From Rikenellaceae bacterium (lineage in GTDB: Bacteria > Bacteroidota > Bacteroidia > Bacteroidales > UBA932), in assembly GCA_003520315.1 (NCBI GenBank), contig DOVA01000064.1:1-5897 (forward strand): a stretch of DNA of 5,897 bases, in the 5' to 3' direction. Positions within the stretch are counted from its first letter, which is position 1. The number at the start of each line of letters is the position of its first letter. A model generated the notes under the pieces. That model did no database searches. It was not told where the DNA came from and was given only the letters and a program-made list of their open reading frames with translations. Position numbers and translations under genes: made by a program. This document shows, one piece after another, positions 1-5,269 of this stretch.

Positions 1-26
1 AAAACTGAAACTAATAATGCTTCTGT
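1..26. repeat. Left arm of a 26-bp perfect inverted repeat at the window edge
   Basis: Bases 1-26 are the exact reverse complement of bases 314-339. The match stops at base 27 (A, where T would be needed). It may continue beyond the left edge, which cannot be seen. The arm falls where the fragmentary sensor protein should continue into its sensor domain, so it replaces expected coding sequence with an inverted copy of its own N-terminal coding sequence. Confidence 0.95.
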
Positions 27-351
27 AAGCGAAGCGGATTGGACTATTTGTCTCAACAAGCCTTTTCAGGCTAAGCTGTGTCATAACATATGCAGGTTTA
101 TTCAGGTCTTCTTTAGTTCCGGACAGTTCTGATATATGCTCGGGATGAAGAAGTGACTCCACTGATTGTGCAAGCATGGCTGCTTCTGAGGAGGCAATAT
201 CGTTGTATCTGTTCCAGGCAAAACGCAGGTAAAGTGCTAGTATGAATAATACGACCACAGAAAGAATTATCGAATTGATCCTTGTTTTCCTTCTGTCCAT
301 CTCGCTTTTGCCAACAGAAGCATTATTAGTTTCAGTTTTATCTGCTGACAT
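1..351 (-). CDS. N-terminal fragment of a membrane-anchored protein, probably a sensor kinase or GGDEF-type signalling protein (runs off left edge)
   Basis: Reading the minus strand from ATG at 351-349 gives 117 codons open to the window edge. Residues 1-23 are polar and charged (MSADKTETNN start). Residues about 26-44 are a hydrophobic membrane segment (SIILSVVVLFILALYLRFAW region). The part after it looks like the start of an extracytoplasmic sensor region, with LLHPEHISELSG at 68-79 and a VETNSPIRFAY stretch at 99-109. From memory, this pattern resembles the N-terminal sensor regions of bacterial PAS/GGDEF proteins and histidine kinases; no catalytic domain is in view, so the class is inferred. 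The start is supported by AGAAGGG (minus strand, 365-359), 7 bases upstream. In-frame ATGs further upstream lack such a site. Residues 110-117 come from the inverted repeat at the window edge and are probably not native. The gene diverges from the thiolase operon, with an insertion sequence between them. Confidence 0.6.
   Translation of the reverse strand, partial: MSADKTETNNASVGKSEMDRRKTRINSIILSVVVLFILALYLRFAWNRYNDIASSEAAMLAQSVESLLHPEHISELSGTKEDLNKPAYVMTQLSLKRLVETNSPIRFAYRSIISFSF
314..339. repeat. Right arm of the 26-bp perfect inverted repeat
   Basis: This arm is the reverse complement of bases 1-26, separated from it by 287 bases. It lies within codons 5-13 of the sensor-like gene on the minus strand and reads through in a sensible frame, so this is probably the native copy. 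Confidence 0.95.
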
Positions 352-358
352 TAAAAAG

Positions 359-365
359 CCCTTCT
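359..365 (-). promoter_or_regulatory. Ribosome binding site of the sensor-like gene
   Basis: AGAAGGG on the minus strand, 7 bases before the ATG at 351. It decides the start against three in-frame upstream ATGs, which have no comparable site. Confidence 0.6.
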
Positions 366-408
366 TTCTTTTTAACTGCATCATTCTCAAAATTATCATG
401 GATAAGGA

Positions 409-420
409 CGTATATATACG
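409..420. promoter_or_regulatory. 12-bp perfect palindrome upstream of the sensor-like gene
   Basis: CGTATATATACG is identical to its own reverse complement. It lies in the presumed promoter region of the minus-strand gene and could be an operator or could overlap a -10 element. It may also be chance in AT-rich DNA. Confidence 0.25.
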
Positions 421-769
421 CTTGACCGGAGAGAAGGTTTCCTATTTAAAAAACGTAAGTAAAATGAGCCCAGCCTGCCAAATAAATTAAAAAATGATTT
501 GGTTTTTCATACATGCACTCTGCTGACCATATTTTAACTGATTAGCTTCTAAATCGTCTACGATATTTAACAAACTTATGTGAGCATCATGAATTGTTTT
601 TATAAACTTTATCTCGCCGGATATATCTTAAAAAAGATTAACAATGTTTCATAATGATCATCTTATATATTCAGCTCTCCTGCATGCTTGATTTTTATGC
701 TTGTTTCGAAGTTATTTGCAGCGTGAAAGTTCAACACTATTGGTTTTCATGCTAGTTTCACGTGCAATC

Positions 770-773
770 CTAG
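770..773. repeat. CTAG, left copy of the probable target site duplication
   Basis: CTAG lies immediately outside the 11-bp left terminal repeat and is matched by CTAG at 2346-2349. CTAG is itself palindromic, so it can equally be read as the outer 4 bases of a 15-bp terminal inverted repeat. The sequence alone cannot separate these readings. Confidence 0.6.
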
Positions 774-784
774 CAGTCTGTCGG
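774..784. repeat. Left terminal inverted repeat of the IS1182-family element
   Basis: CAGTCTGTCGG, the exact inverse of 2335-2345. It sits about 107 bases beyond the transposase stop codon. Confidence 0.9.
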
Positions 785-891
785 CGATTACTTGTAGAAA
801 AGCCCCATTAATACCCGGTTAACGTTTTAGCGCATCTTTTTCAGGTTATACGACCTGCTGTCCTTGCGTTCTAATCTTAATTTGAGACATC

Positions 892-2250
892 TTACCTCAT
901 CAGAACATGTAATCTCTTAATGTTCCATGACAGGCATACCAATTGCCATTCACATCGGACCGCTTCCAATCCACGGAAAAGAAATTGACGGAAGCCCAAT
1001 ACATTTTTGATGATGCCGAATATAGGCTCTATCGTGCATTTTCTTCGTGAAAATATCTTACGCCCCTCTTTGCTCTTGAGTCTGTTTTTCATTCGCTCCG
1101 TTGCCCTCTCTGCCGTTTCAGGTTCGGGTCCTGTAAATCGCTCGATAATGCCCGGGTTATGCGGCATACGTCCAAGAGCTATAAAGGGTGTAATGTTTCT
1201 ATCTTCACAGGCTTCCACGTTTGTCTCGCTGTAATAACCCGCATCAGCCAGTATTTTTTGTACTTTTGGCAAATCTTCAGGCAACTGATCAATTGCTTTA
1301 AGCACCGGAATCAATTCCTGTCTGTCATTGGGCTTTTGAGTCACATCGGATACAACGACCAGGAGAGATTTGTTATCGACCGCTGCCTGTGCGTTGAAGC
1401 ACTGTTCAAAACCACCGCCCGATATTGGCATGATCCGTGAATCTCCATCCGTGAGATTTACCTGATCCTTTGCGCGTGGTTCAGGTCCTTTGGGAGCGGC
1501 AGGTGTTCTGCCGCGGCTCTTCTTTCCTGTCTCCTGCCCGCGCTTTGCGCGAGCCTTCAGTTTTTCCTCATATTCTTTTTTTTCTTGTTCGTAGCGATCT
1601 GACGTACGACGTTGGATCTCCTGCTTCGCTTCCTGAATCGCAGCAATTCGTTTGCTTCGACGTGATAGTTCTTCCGGTATATCGAGTTCTTCAGGAAGCT
1701 GGGTGTTATCCGCTTCTTCGGCCATCTTTAGCAATTCTTCCATCTCGGACCGGAGCCGTTTTTCAAGCTCACAGGCGTGGCCGTAGCTCATTGCCGAGTG
1801 CTTTGACGCATTTGCGTGAACTTTTGTCCCATCTATACTAACTGTGCCAAGTTTGAGACAGCCGACCTGATTCGCCATCAACAAAATCTGCGTAAAAAGA
1901 GAGCCAAGCTGAGGCAAAAACCTTTTACGGAAATTGGATATGGTGTCGTGGTCAGGATGCATGTTGACCGCTATATAGCGAAAGGCGACAGAATCGTAGG
2001 TTGCGCGTTCTATTTTTCTGCTTGAAAATACTCCTGTCGCGTATCCGTAAAAGATCAAGGAGAGCAACATCCTCGGGTGATAAGCGGCAACTCCGCCTTT
2101 ACGATAAGCCGATTCAATCGCACGAACATCAAGACTGTCGACAAGCTCAACTACAAATCGCGCAAGATGATCTTCTGGAAGCCATTCATCAACTGATTCA
2201 GGAAAAAGAAATTTGGCCTTCCTGTTAATATCTCTAAATTCTCTACTCAT
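892..2250 (-). CDS. IS1182-family transposase (DDE type)
   Basis: A 452-residue transposase that catalyses cutting and joining of the element ends; its length is ordinary for the family. The N-terminal part (about 1-125) is the conserved DUF772-like region, starting MSREFRDINRKAKFLFPESV and including WLPEDHLARFVVELVD and a YHPRMLLSLIFYGY stretch. The likely catalytic triad is D140 (VSIDGTKVHANAS), D336 (ILADAGYYSE) and E408 (CTIEPIFGIIK), by position and context as in other IS4/IS5-like DDE enzymes. Residues about 160-240 are highly charged and probably form a coiled-coil insertion, followed by a basic, proline-rich linker (about 240-262) and the conserved NLTDGDSRIM segment (265-274). The ATG start at 2250 has AAGGGTG 7 bases upstream, and the stop is TAA at 894-892. 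No frameshift or internal stop is seen. Codon use looks more GC-rich than the operon to the right, as expected for mobile DNA. Confidence 0.95.
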   Translation of the reverse strand: MSREFRDINRKAKFLFPESVDEWLPEDHLARFVVELVDSLDVRAIESAYRKGGVAAYHPRMLLSLIFYGYATGVFSSRKIERATYDSVAFRYIAVNMHPDHDTISNFRKRFLPQLGSLFTQILLMANQVGCLKLGTVSIDGTKVHANASKHSAMSYGHACELEKRLRSEMEELLKMAEEADNTQLPEELDIPEELSRRSKRIAAIQEAKQEIQRRTSDRYEQEKKEYEEKLKARAKRGQETGKKSRGRTPAAPKGPEPRAKDQVNLTDGDSRIMPISGGGFEQCFNAQAAVDNKSLLVVVSDVTQKPNDRQELIPVLKAIDQLPEDLPKVQKILADAGYYSETNVEACEDRNITPFIALGRMPHNPGIIERFTGPEPETAERATERMKNRLKSKEGRKIFSRRKCTIEPIFGIIKNVLGFRQFLFRGLEAVRCEWQLVCLSWNIKRLHVLMR

Positions 2251-2257
2251 GTAAAAT

Positions 2258-2264
2258 CACCCTT
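2258..2264 (-). promoter_or_regulatory. Ribosome binding site of the transposase
   Basis: AAGGGTG on the minus strand with a 7-base spacer to the ATG. A possible -10 (TAAAAT, minus strand, 2289-2284) lies upstream, but I see no matching -35. Confidence 0.6.
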
Positions 2265-2334
2265 AAGCATTGATATTACTAATATTTTAGCATGTTTTAT
2301 GTGATTTGGGTGTATGTTTTAATAAAGACTAAAT

Positions 2335-2345
2335 CCGACAGACTG
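2335..2345. repeat. Right terminal inverted repeat of the IS1182-family element
   Basis: CCGACAGACTG on the plus strand, the exact inverse of 774-784. It lies on the transposase promoter side, about 85 bases upstream of the transposase start. Confidence 0.9.
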
Positions 2346-2349
2346 CTAG
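2346..2349. repeat. CTAG, right copy of the probable target site duplication
   Basis: Matches CTAG at 770-773 directly outside the left terminal repeat. Removing the element and one CTAG would rejoin ...TGCAATC-CTAG-TTAATTA... . Confidence 0.6.
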
Positions 2350-2392
2350 TTAATTATTTTTAGTAGTAGTATTCAGAAAATTAAAAAAATTT

Positions 2393-2421
2393 TTGACATT
2401 TGCAAAATATATTTTAACACT
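2393..2421 (+). promoter_or_regulatory. Weak promoter candidate with a consensus TTGACA box
   Basis: TTGACA at 2393-2398 is a perfect -35 hexamer. At 16-17 bases spacing the -10 position reads TAACAC or AACACT, a poor match, so this is weak unless an activator helps. It lies 48 bases outside the right end of the insertion sequence and therefore belongs to the host region. Confidence 0.25.
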
Positions 2422-2478
2422 AAGCCTGAGGTAAATGCAGTAAAAATTTTTAAATGATTCTCTATGATAAATAATTAG

Positions 2479-2507
2479 TTGTCAAGCTAACAACAGTGAA
2501 TATATAT
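2479..2507 (+). promoter_or_regulatory. Candidate promoter of the thiolase operon
   Basis: TTGTCA (2479-2484, five of six consensus bases), a 16-base spacer and TATATA (2501-2506); a TATATG reading at 18 bases spacing is also possible. A short dyad GTTGT (2478-2482) / ACAAC (2490-2494) overlaps the -35 box and could be a repressor site. It points toward the thiolase gene. Confidence 0.35.
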
Positions 2508-2575
2508 GTTAATAACAAGCAATTTTACAAGAACAATTAACTGGAAAGCTAAGTGTATGTAAATGTTTTGGTAAT

Positions 2576-2617
2576 ATACATTTGTGAATTTTTAATTTAA
2601 ATTAAATGCAAATGTAT
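2576..2617. repeat. Nested dyad: 9-bp inverted repeat around a 16-bp perfect palindrome
   Basis: ATACATTTG (2576-2584) is the exact inverse of CAAATGTAT (2609-2617). Between them lies the perfect palindrome TTTAATTTAAATTAAA (2591-2606). The two symmetry centres are only 2 bases apart. The structure ends 62 bases before the thiolase start codon. It could be an operator, or an RNA fold in the leader, but low base complexity raises the chance of coincidence. Confidence 0.45.
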
Positions 2618-2665
2618 TTAATATGCTTGTATTGTACAAAATTAAAAGCTAGAGAAAATTTAATT

Positions 2666-2670
2666 GGGGG
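2666..2670 (+). promoter_or_regulatory. Ribosome binding site of the thiolase gene
   Basis: GGGGG, 9 bases before the TTG start at 2680. Together with the in-frame TAG at 2671-2673, it fixes the start to TTG (2680) or, less likely, ATT (2677). Confidence 0.6.
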
Positions 2671-2679
2671 TAGACAATT

Positions 2680-3879
2680 TTGGAGCAGGTGTTCGTAGTG
2701 TCAGCAGTGAGAACTCCAATAGGTAATATTGGTGGTGTATTTAAGGATGTTTTACCTGAAACCCTACTTTCGATTGTCATGAATGCGGCGATTGAGAAGG
2801 CCGGAATTTCCAAGGAAATAATTGATGAAGTGATTGTGGGACAGGCAAAACAATCGACCGACCAACCCAACATTGCAAGATTGGCGTCATTGATGGTTAA
2901 AATTCCCGAATCAACTCCGGCATATACGGTACATCGTCAATGTGCATCTGGTATGCAGGCGATTCTTTCCGGTATGCAGCAAATACAGACCGGATATTCG
3001 GACGTGGTATTAGTCGGCGGTGTTGAAAGTATGAGTACGGCCCCCTTTTATGTCAGAAATGCTAGATTTGGAGTAGGGAATGGTAATACCTTTTTTATAG
3101 ATCCTAATACTGAAAGTCAGCCTAGAAGCCAGCCCAATGATATTTATGGGACATTTAATATGATACAAACAGCTGACAATATTGCTGTGAAATACGGAAT
3201 AACTCGTGAAGAATGTGATGTTTTTGCTCTAGAAAGCCAGCAAAAGGCAATTTCCGCCATAGATAATGGGCTCTTTAAGAATGAAATTGTCCCGGTTTAT
3301 GTTCCTCAAAGGAAGAAGGAACCGCTATGTGTTGACACTGATGAATTTCCAAAAAGAGATACCAACCTGGAAAAAATGTCCAAACTTAAACCTGTATTTG
3401 AAAACGGAGTTACAAGTGCCGGAAATGCTTCAGGCCGGAACGATGGTGCATCCGTACTTGTCTTGATGTCATTGTCAAAAGCTGAAAAGTTAGGCTGCAC
3501 TCCTATAGCAAGAATAATAGCAGGAGTTGCTGCAGGTGTTGATCCTCGGTACATGGGACTGGGGCCAGTTGCTGCAACAAAGAAGCTTTTTACGATGCTG
3601 GAAAAAGACAATCTAAAATTGAAAGACTTTGACTATTTTGAATTGAATGAAGCATTTGCCGCCCAATCTATTGGTTGTATCAAGGATATGAATTTTGATC
3701 GAAGTATTTTAAACGTAAATGGTGGAGCTATATCGCTTGGTCACCCACTTGGCTGTTCAGGGGCAAGAATATCGACAACGCTGCTGCACGAGATGCAGAA
3801 GCGCAAAGTGAAGTATGGCTTAGCTACTATTTGTATTGCCGGTGGACTTGGAATGTCCATGGCGTTTGAAAATCTTTAA
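2680..3879 (+). CDS. Acetyl-CoA C-acetyltransferase / 3-oxoacyl-CoA thiolase
   Basis: A 399-residue thiolase, the usual length for the family. It catalyses reversible Claisen condensation or thiolytic cleavage, here most simply acetoacetyl-CoA plus CoA to two acetyl-CoA in the cytoplasm. The catalytic set is complete: nucleophile C88 in HRQCASGMQAI, the NEAFA motif at 323-327, H355 in GHPLGCSGAR, and C385 in ATICIAGGLGM. The N-terminal VFVVSAVRTPIG is typical. The TTG start is forced: an in-frame TAG lies at 2671-2673, and the first in-frame ATG (2779) comes after the conserved RTPIG motif. It heads a four-gene operon; its TAA is 17 bases before the CoA-transferase alpha start. The CoA-transferase neighbours point to acetoacetyl-CoA as substrate. 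A thiolase for longer or branched chains (for example 3-oxoadipyl-CoA) cannot be excluded. Confidence 0.93.
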   Translation: MEQVFVVSAVRTPIGNIGGVFKDVLPETLLSIVMNAAIEKAGISKEIIDEVIVGQAKQSTDQPNIARLASLMVKIPESTPAYTVHRQCASGMQAILSGMQQIQTGYSDVVLVGGVESMSTAPFYVRNARFGVGNGNTFFIDPNTESQPRSQPNDIYGTFNMIQTADNIAVKYGITREECDVFALESQQKAISAIDNGLFKNEIVPVYVPQRKKEPLCVDTDEFPKRDTNLEKMSKLKPVFENGVTSAGNASGRNDGASVLVLMSLSKAEKLGCTPIARIIAGVAAGVDPRYMGLGPVAATKKLFTMLEKDNLKLKDFDYFELNEAFAAQSIGCIKDMNFDRSILNVNGGAISLGHPLGCSGARISTTLLHEMQKRKVKYGLATICIAGGLGMSMAFENL

Positions 3880-3896
3880 AAGGATAGTGTTGAAAA

Positions 3897-4568
3897 ATGA
3901 ATAATGTTTTAAAAAGCAAGAAACTTAAATCAATCGAAGATGCCATGAAATTAATTAAAAGCGGAGACAGAATAATGGTGAGTGGTTTTGGTAATTCCGG
4001 GGATCCCAAAATGCTTGTTGAAGCACTTACTAAAGTTGATGCAAAGGATCTGACTATTATCAGCAACGATCTGGGTTCTCCCAATGAAGGCCTTGGAACG
4101 TTGTTGACTGCAGGCAAAGTTAAAGGGCTTATAGGAAACTATTATAACTGGAATCCAGAAGTTGCAGATGAATTTAATGCGGGGAATATCACGGTCGATC
4201 TAATCCCTCAAGGTTCTTTTGCAGAAGGAATACGTGCCGCCGGGGTTGGAGTTGCAGGATTTTATACAAAAACTGCTGTTGGGACAGGCCTTGAAAACGG
4301 AAGAGAAGTTAAGGAATTCAACGGGGAAAAATACTTGCTTCAAGAGGCTATTCCTGCTGATGTGGCTTTGATTTCAGCATGTAAGGCAGATGAACTTGGT
4401 AATCTAGTCTATTACAAAACGGCACGCAATTTCAACCCATTGATGGCAATGGCAGGAAAATTAGTCATTGCAGAAGTTTCAGAAATCGTTCCTGTTGGAA
4501 GTTTAGACCCAGAATCTGTCGTGACACCGCATATTTTTGTTGATGTGCTTGTTAAAAGGGGTTGTTAG
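3897..4568 (+). CDS. Family I 3-oxoacid CoA-transferase, alpha subunit
   Basis: A 223-residue alpha subunit, normal for the AtoD/CtfA/ScoA group. With the beta subunit it moves CoA from an acyl-CoA (such as acetyl-CoA or succinyl-CoA) to a 3-oxo acid (such as acetoacetate). Visible family features are IKSGDRIMVSGFGNSGDP (about 20-37, the glycine-rich loop), a LIGNYYNWNP segment (78-87), PQGSFAEGIRAAGVGVAGF (104-122), TAVGTGLENG (126-135), ADELGNLVYYKTARNFNPLMA (164-184) and VVTPHIFVDVLV near the end. The catalytic glutamate sits in the other subunit, as expected. ATG at 3897 is preceded by AAAAGGA with a rather long 12-base spacer, which overlaps the thiolase stop. The exact keto-acid substrate cannot be read from sequence; acetoacetate is favoured by the thiolase next door, with 3-oxoadipate the main alternative. 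Confidence 0.92.
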   Translation: MNNVLKSKKLKSIEDAMKLIKSGDRIMVSGFGNSGDPKMLVEALTKVDAKDLTIISNDLGSPNEGLGTLLTAGKVKGLIGNYYNWNPEVADEFNAGNITVDLIPQGSFAEGIRAAGVGVAGFYTKTAVGTGLENGREVKEFNGEKYLLQEAIPADVALISACKADELGNLVYYKTARNFNPLMAMAGKLVIAEVSEIVPVGSLDPESVVTPHIFVDVLVKRGC

Positions 4569-4570
4569 TT

Positions 4571-5248
4571 ATGTATTTATTTGATGAAGAAACTGCCAAA
4601 AAAAGAATTGCACAAAGAATAGCCAGAGAATTTTCGGAAATGAGCAAAGAAAAGGATCTCTTTGTAAATCTGGGTGTCGGCATACCAACCATGGTAGCTG
4701 ATTACATTGAAAGTAAAAAAGTTTTTCTTCAAGCGGAAAATGGGATGTTAGGTGTCGGTCCCGCAGCATGTGATGGAGAATGTGACCCTTTGCTTATTAA
4801 TGCAGGTCGAATAAATGTAACAGAGACACCTGGGTGCAGCTACTTTGACAGTAGTACCTCTTTTGGAATGATAAGGGGTGGTCATGTCGATGCAACGGTT
4901 ATCGGTGCTTTTGAGGTCGATCAGGAAGGAAATGTAGCAAACTGGATCATTCCAAACGGAAAAATGCTTGGTGTTGGTGGTGCTATGGACTTAGTTACAG
5001 GTGCAAAGAAAGTTTACATTGCAATGCAGCACGTAAGTAAAAAAGGAGTACCGAAACTTTTGACTAAGTGCAAGTTGCCAATTACAGGATACGGAAAAGT
5101 ATTCACAGTTGTTACTGAATATGCATTATTTAGATTTAGAGAACAAAAGATGTATCTCGAAGAGATTAGTTCAGAAATAACTCTTGAAGATCTGAAGAGC
5201 ATCACACCTGCAGAATATGTTGTCTCTGAAAATTTGAAGAATATGTAG
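4571..5248 (+). CDS. Family I 3-oxoacid CoA-transferase, beta subunit
   Basis: A 225-residue beta subunit, usual for the AtoA/CtfB/ScoB group, and the partner of the preceding gene. The catalytic residue that forms the glutamyl-CoA thioester is E56 in QAENGMLGVGP. Other family marks are LFVNLGVGIPTMVADYI (30-46), the SYFDSSTSFGMIRGGHVDATVIGAFEVD segment starting at residue 90, GNVANWIIP (120-128), and GVGGAMDLVTGAKK (134-147). ATG at 4571 is preferred because AAAGGGG (4555-4561) lies 9 bases upstream. An in-frame TTG at 4562 would overlap the alpha gene by 7 bases but has no spacer to a binding site. The 2-base gap to the alpha stop suggests translational coupling and equal subunit amounts. 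Confidence 0.93.
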   Translation: MYLFDEETAKKRIAQRIAREFSEMSKEKDLFVNLGVGIPTMVADYIESKKVFLQAENGMLGVGPAACDGECDPLLINAGRINVTETPGCSYFDSSTSFGMIRGGHVDATVIGAFEVDQEGNVANWIIPNGKMLGVGGAMDLVTGAKKVYIAMQHVSKKGVPKLLTKCKLPITGYGKVFTVVTEYALFRFREQKMYLEEISSEITLEDLKSITPAEYVVSENLKNM

Positions 5249-5257
5249 TCTGAGTTA

Positions 5258-5264
5258 GGGGGGG
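5258..5264 (+). promoter_or_regulatory. Ribosome binding site of the dehydrogenase gene, within a seven-G run
   Basis: AGGGGGGG with seven consecutive Gs, 5 bases before the ATG at 5270. It is an unusually long G run for a binding site, and its length would change the spacing to the start codon. Confidence 0.6.
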
Positions 5265-5269
5265 TAATT

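Larger units (their letters stand above)
352..769. other. Non-coding region between the sensor-like gene and the insertion sequence
   Basis: No credible gene is seen on either strand. It is AT-rich and should hold the promoter of the minus-strand sensor-like gene, but I could not pick a convincing -35/-10 pair. It contains a 12-bp perfect palindrome CGTATATATACG (409-420), about 58 bases upstream of the sensor start. It also contains a dyad CGTGAAA (722-728) / TTTCACG (756-762) with a 27-base loop, ending 8 bases before the CTAG at the insertion sequence edge. Neither can be assigned a function. Neither arm pair is followed by a T-run, so they do not look like terminators. Confidence 0.6.
774..2345 (-). 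mobile_element. Complete insertion sequence of the IS1182 family
   Basis: This is a 1572-base element (1580 if the flanking CTAGs are counted) with one transposase gene filling most of its length. The terminal inverted repeats CAGTCTGTCGG at 774-784 and 2335-2345 are perfect over 11 bases and diverge inward. The family is assigned from the transposase, which has the characteristic IS1182 N-terminus and DDE layout. Both ends, both CTAG flanks and an uninterrupted reading frame are present, so the copy appears recently inserted and possibly active. It lies in the non-coding space between the divergent sensor-like gene and the thiolase operon, and no gene is visibly broken by it. The transposase reads toward the sensor-like gene, away from the operon. 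Confidence 0.92.
2350..2679. other. AT-rich leader and promoter region of the thiolase operon
   Basis: No gene is seen on either strand. This region is much more AT-rich than the genes around it. It holds two promoter candidates, a TTGTC/ACAA dyad overlapping one of them, a nested palindrome at 2576-2617, an 8-bp palindrome TTGTACAA (2632-2639), and the thiolase ribosome binding site. No intrinsic terminator is visible. The nearest promoter candidate would leave an untranslated leader of roughly 165 bases, long enough to carry regulation, though no known riboswitch class was recognised. Confidence 0.6.

Noticed and set aside
242..490. Plus-strand open frame of 82 codons
   Set aside because: It lies opposite the sensor-like gene, whose minus-strand reading has a good ribosome binding site, a clear membrane segment and a recognisable sensor-region pattern. 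The plus-strand product has no recognisable features.
722..762. Dyad CGTGAAA/TTTCACG near the insertion site as an attachment site or terminator
   Set aside because: It has 7-bp arms with a 27-base loop and no T-run. It lies outside the element ends and is not repeated on the right side.
842..857. Hairpin CAGGT/ACCTG as a transposase terminator
   Set aside because: The stem is only 5 bp. On the transposase strand it is followed by A residues rather than a T-run, so it does not fit an intrinsic terminator.
1007..2228. Five plus-strand open frames of 69-123 codons within the insertion sequence
   Set aside because: They are opposite-strand shadows of the intact transposase and have no family features. 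They arise from the transposase's codon bias.
2393..2410. Sigma-54 type promoter near TTGACATTTGCA
   Set aside because: The required GG and GC pairs 10 bases apart are not present; the resemblance is superficial.
2649..2873. Minus-strand open frame over the thiolase start
   Set aside because: It overlaps the conserved N-terminus of the thiolase on the other strand and has no recognisable product.
3266..4117. Open frames of 66-101 codons within the thiolase and CoA-transferase alpha genes
   Set aside because: They are shadows of strongly conserved genes in other frames.
4562..4570. TTG start for the CoA-transferase beta subunit, overlapping the alpha gene
   Set aside because: It directly abuts the AAAGGGG site with no spacer, while ATG at 4571 has a 9-base spacer and gives a normal family N-terminus.
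4569..5205. Minus-strand open frames inside the CoA-transferase beta gene
   Set aside because: They are antisense shadows, with no ribosome binding site logic or family similarity seen.
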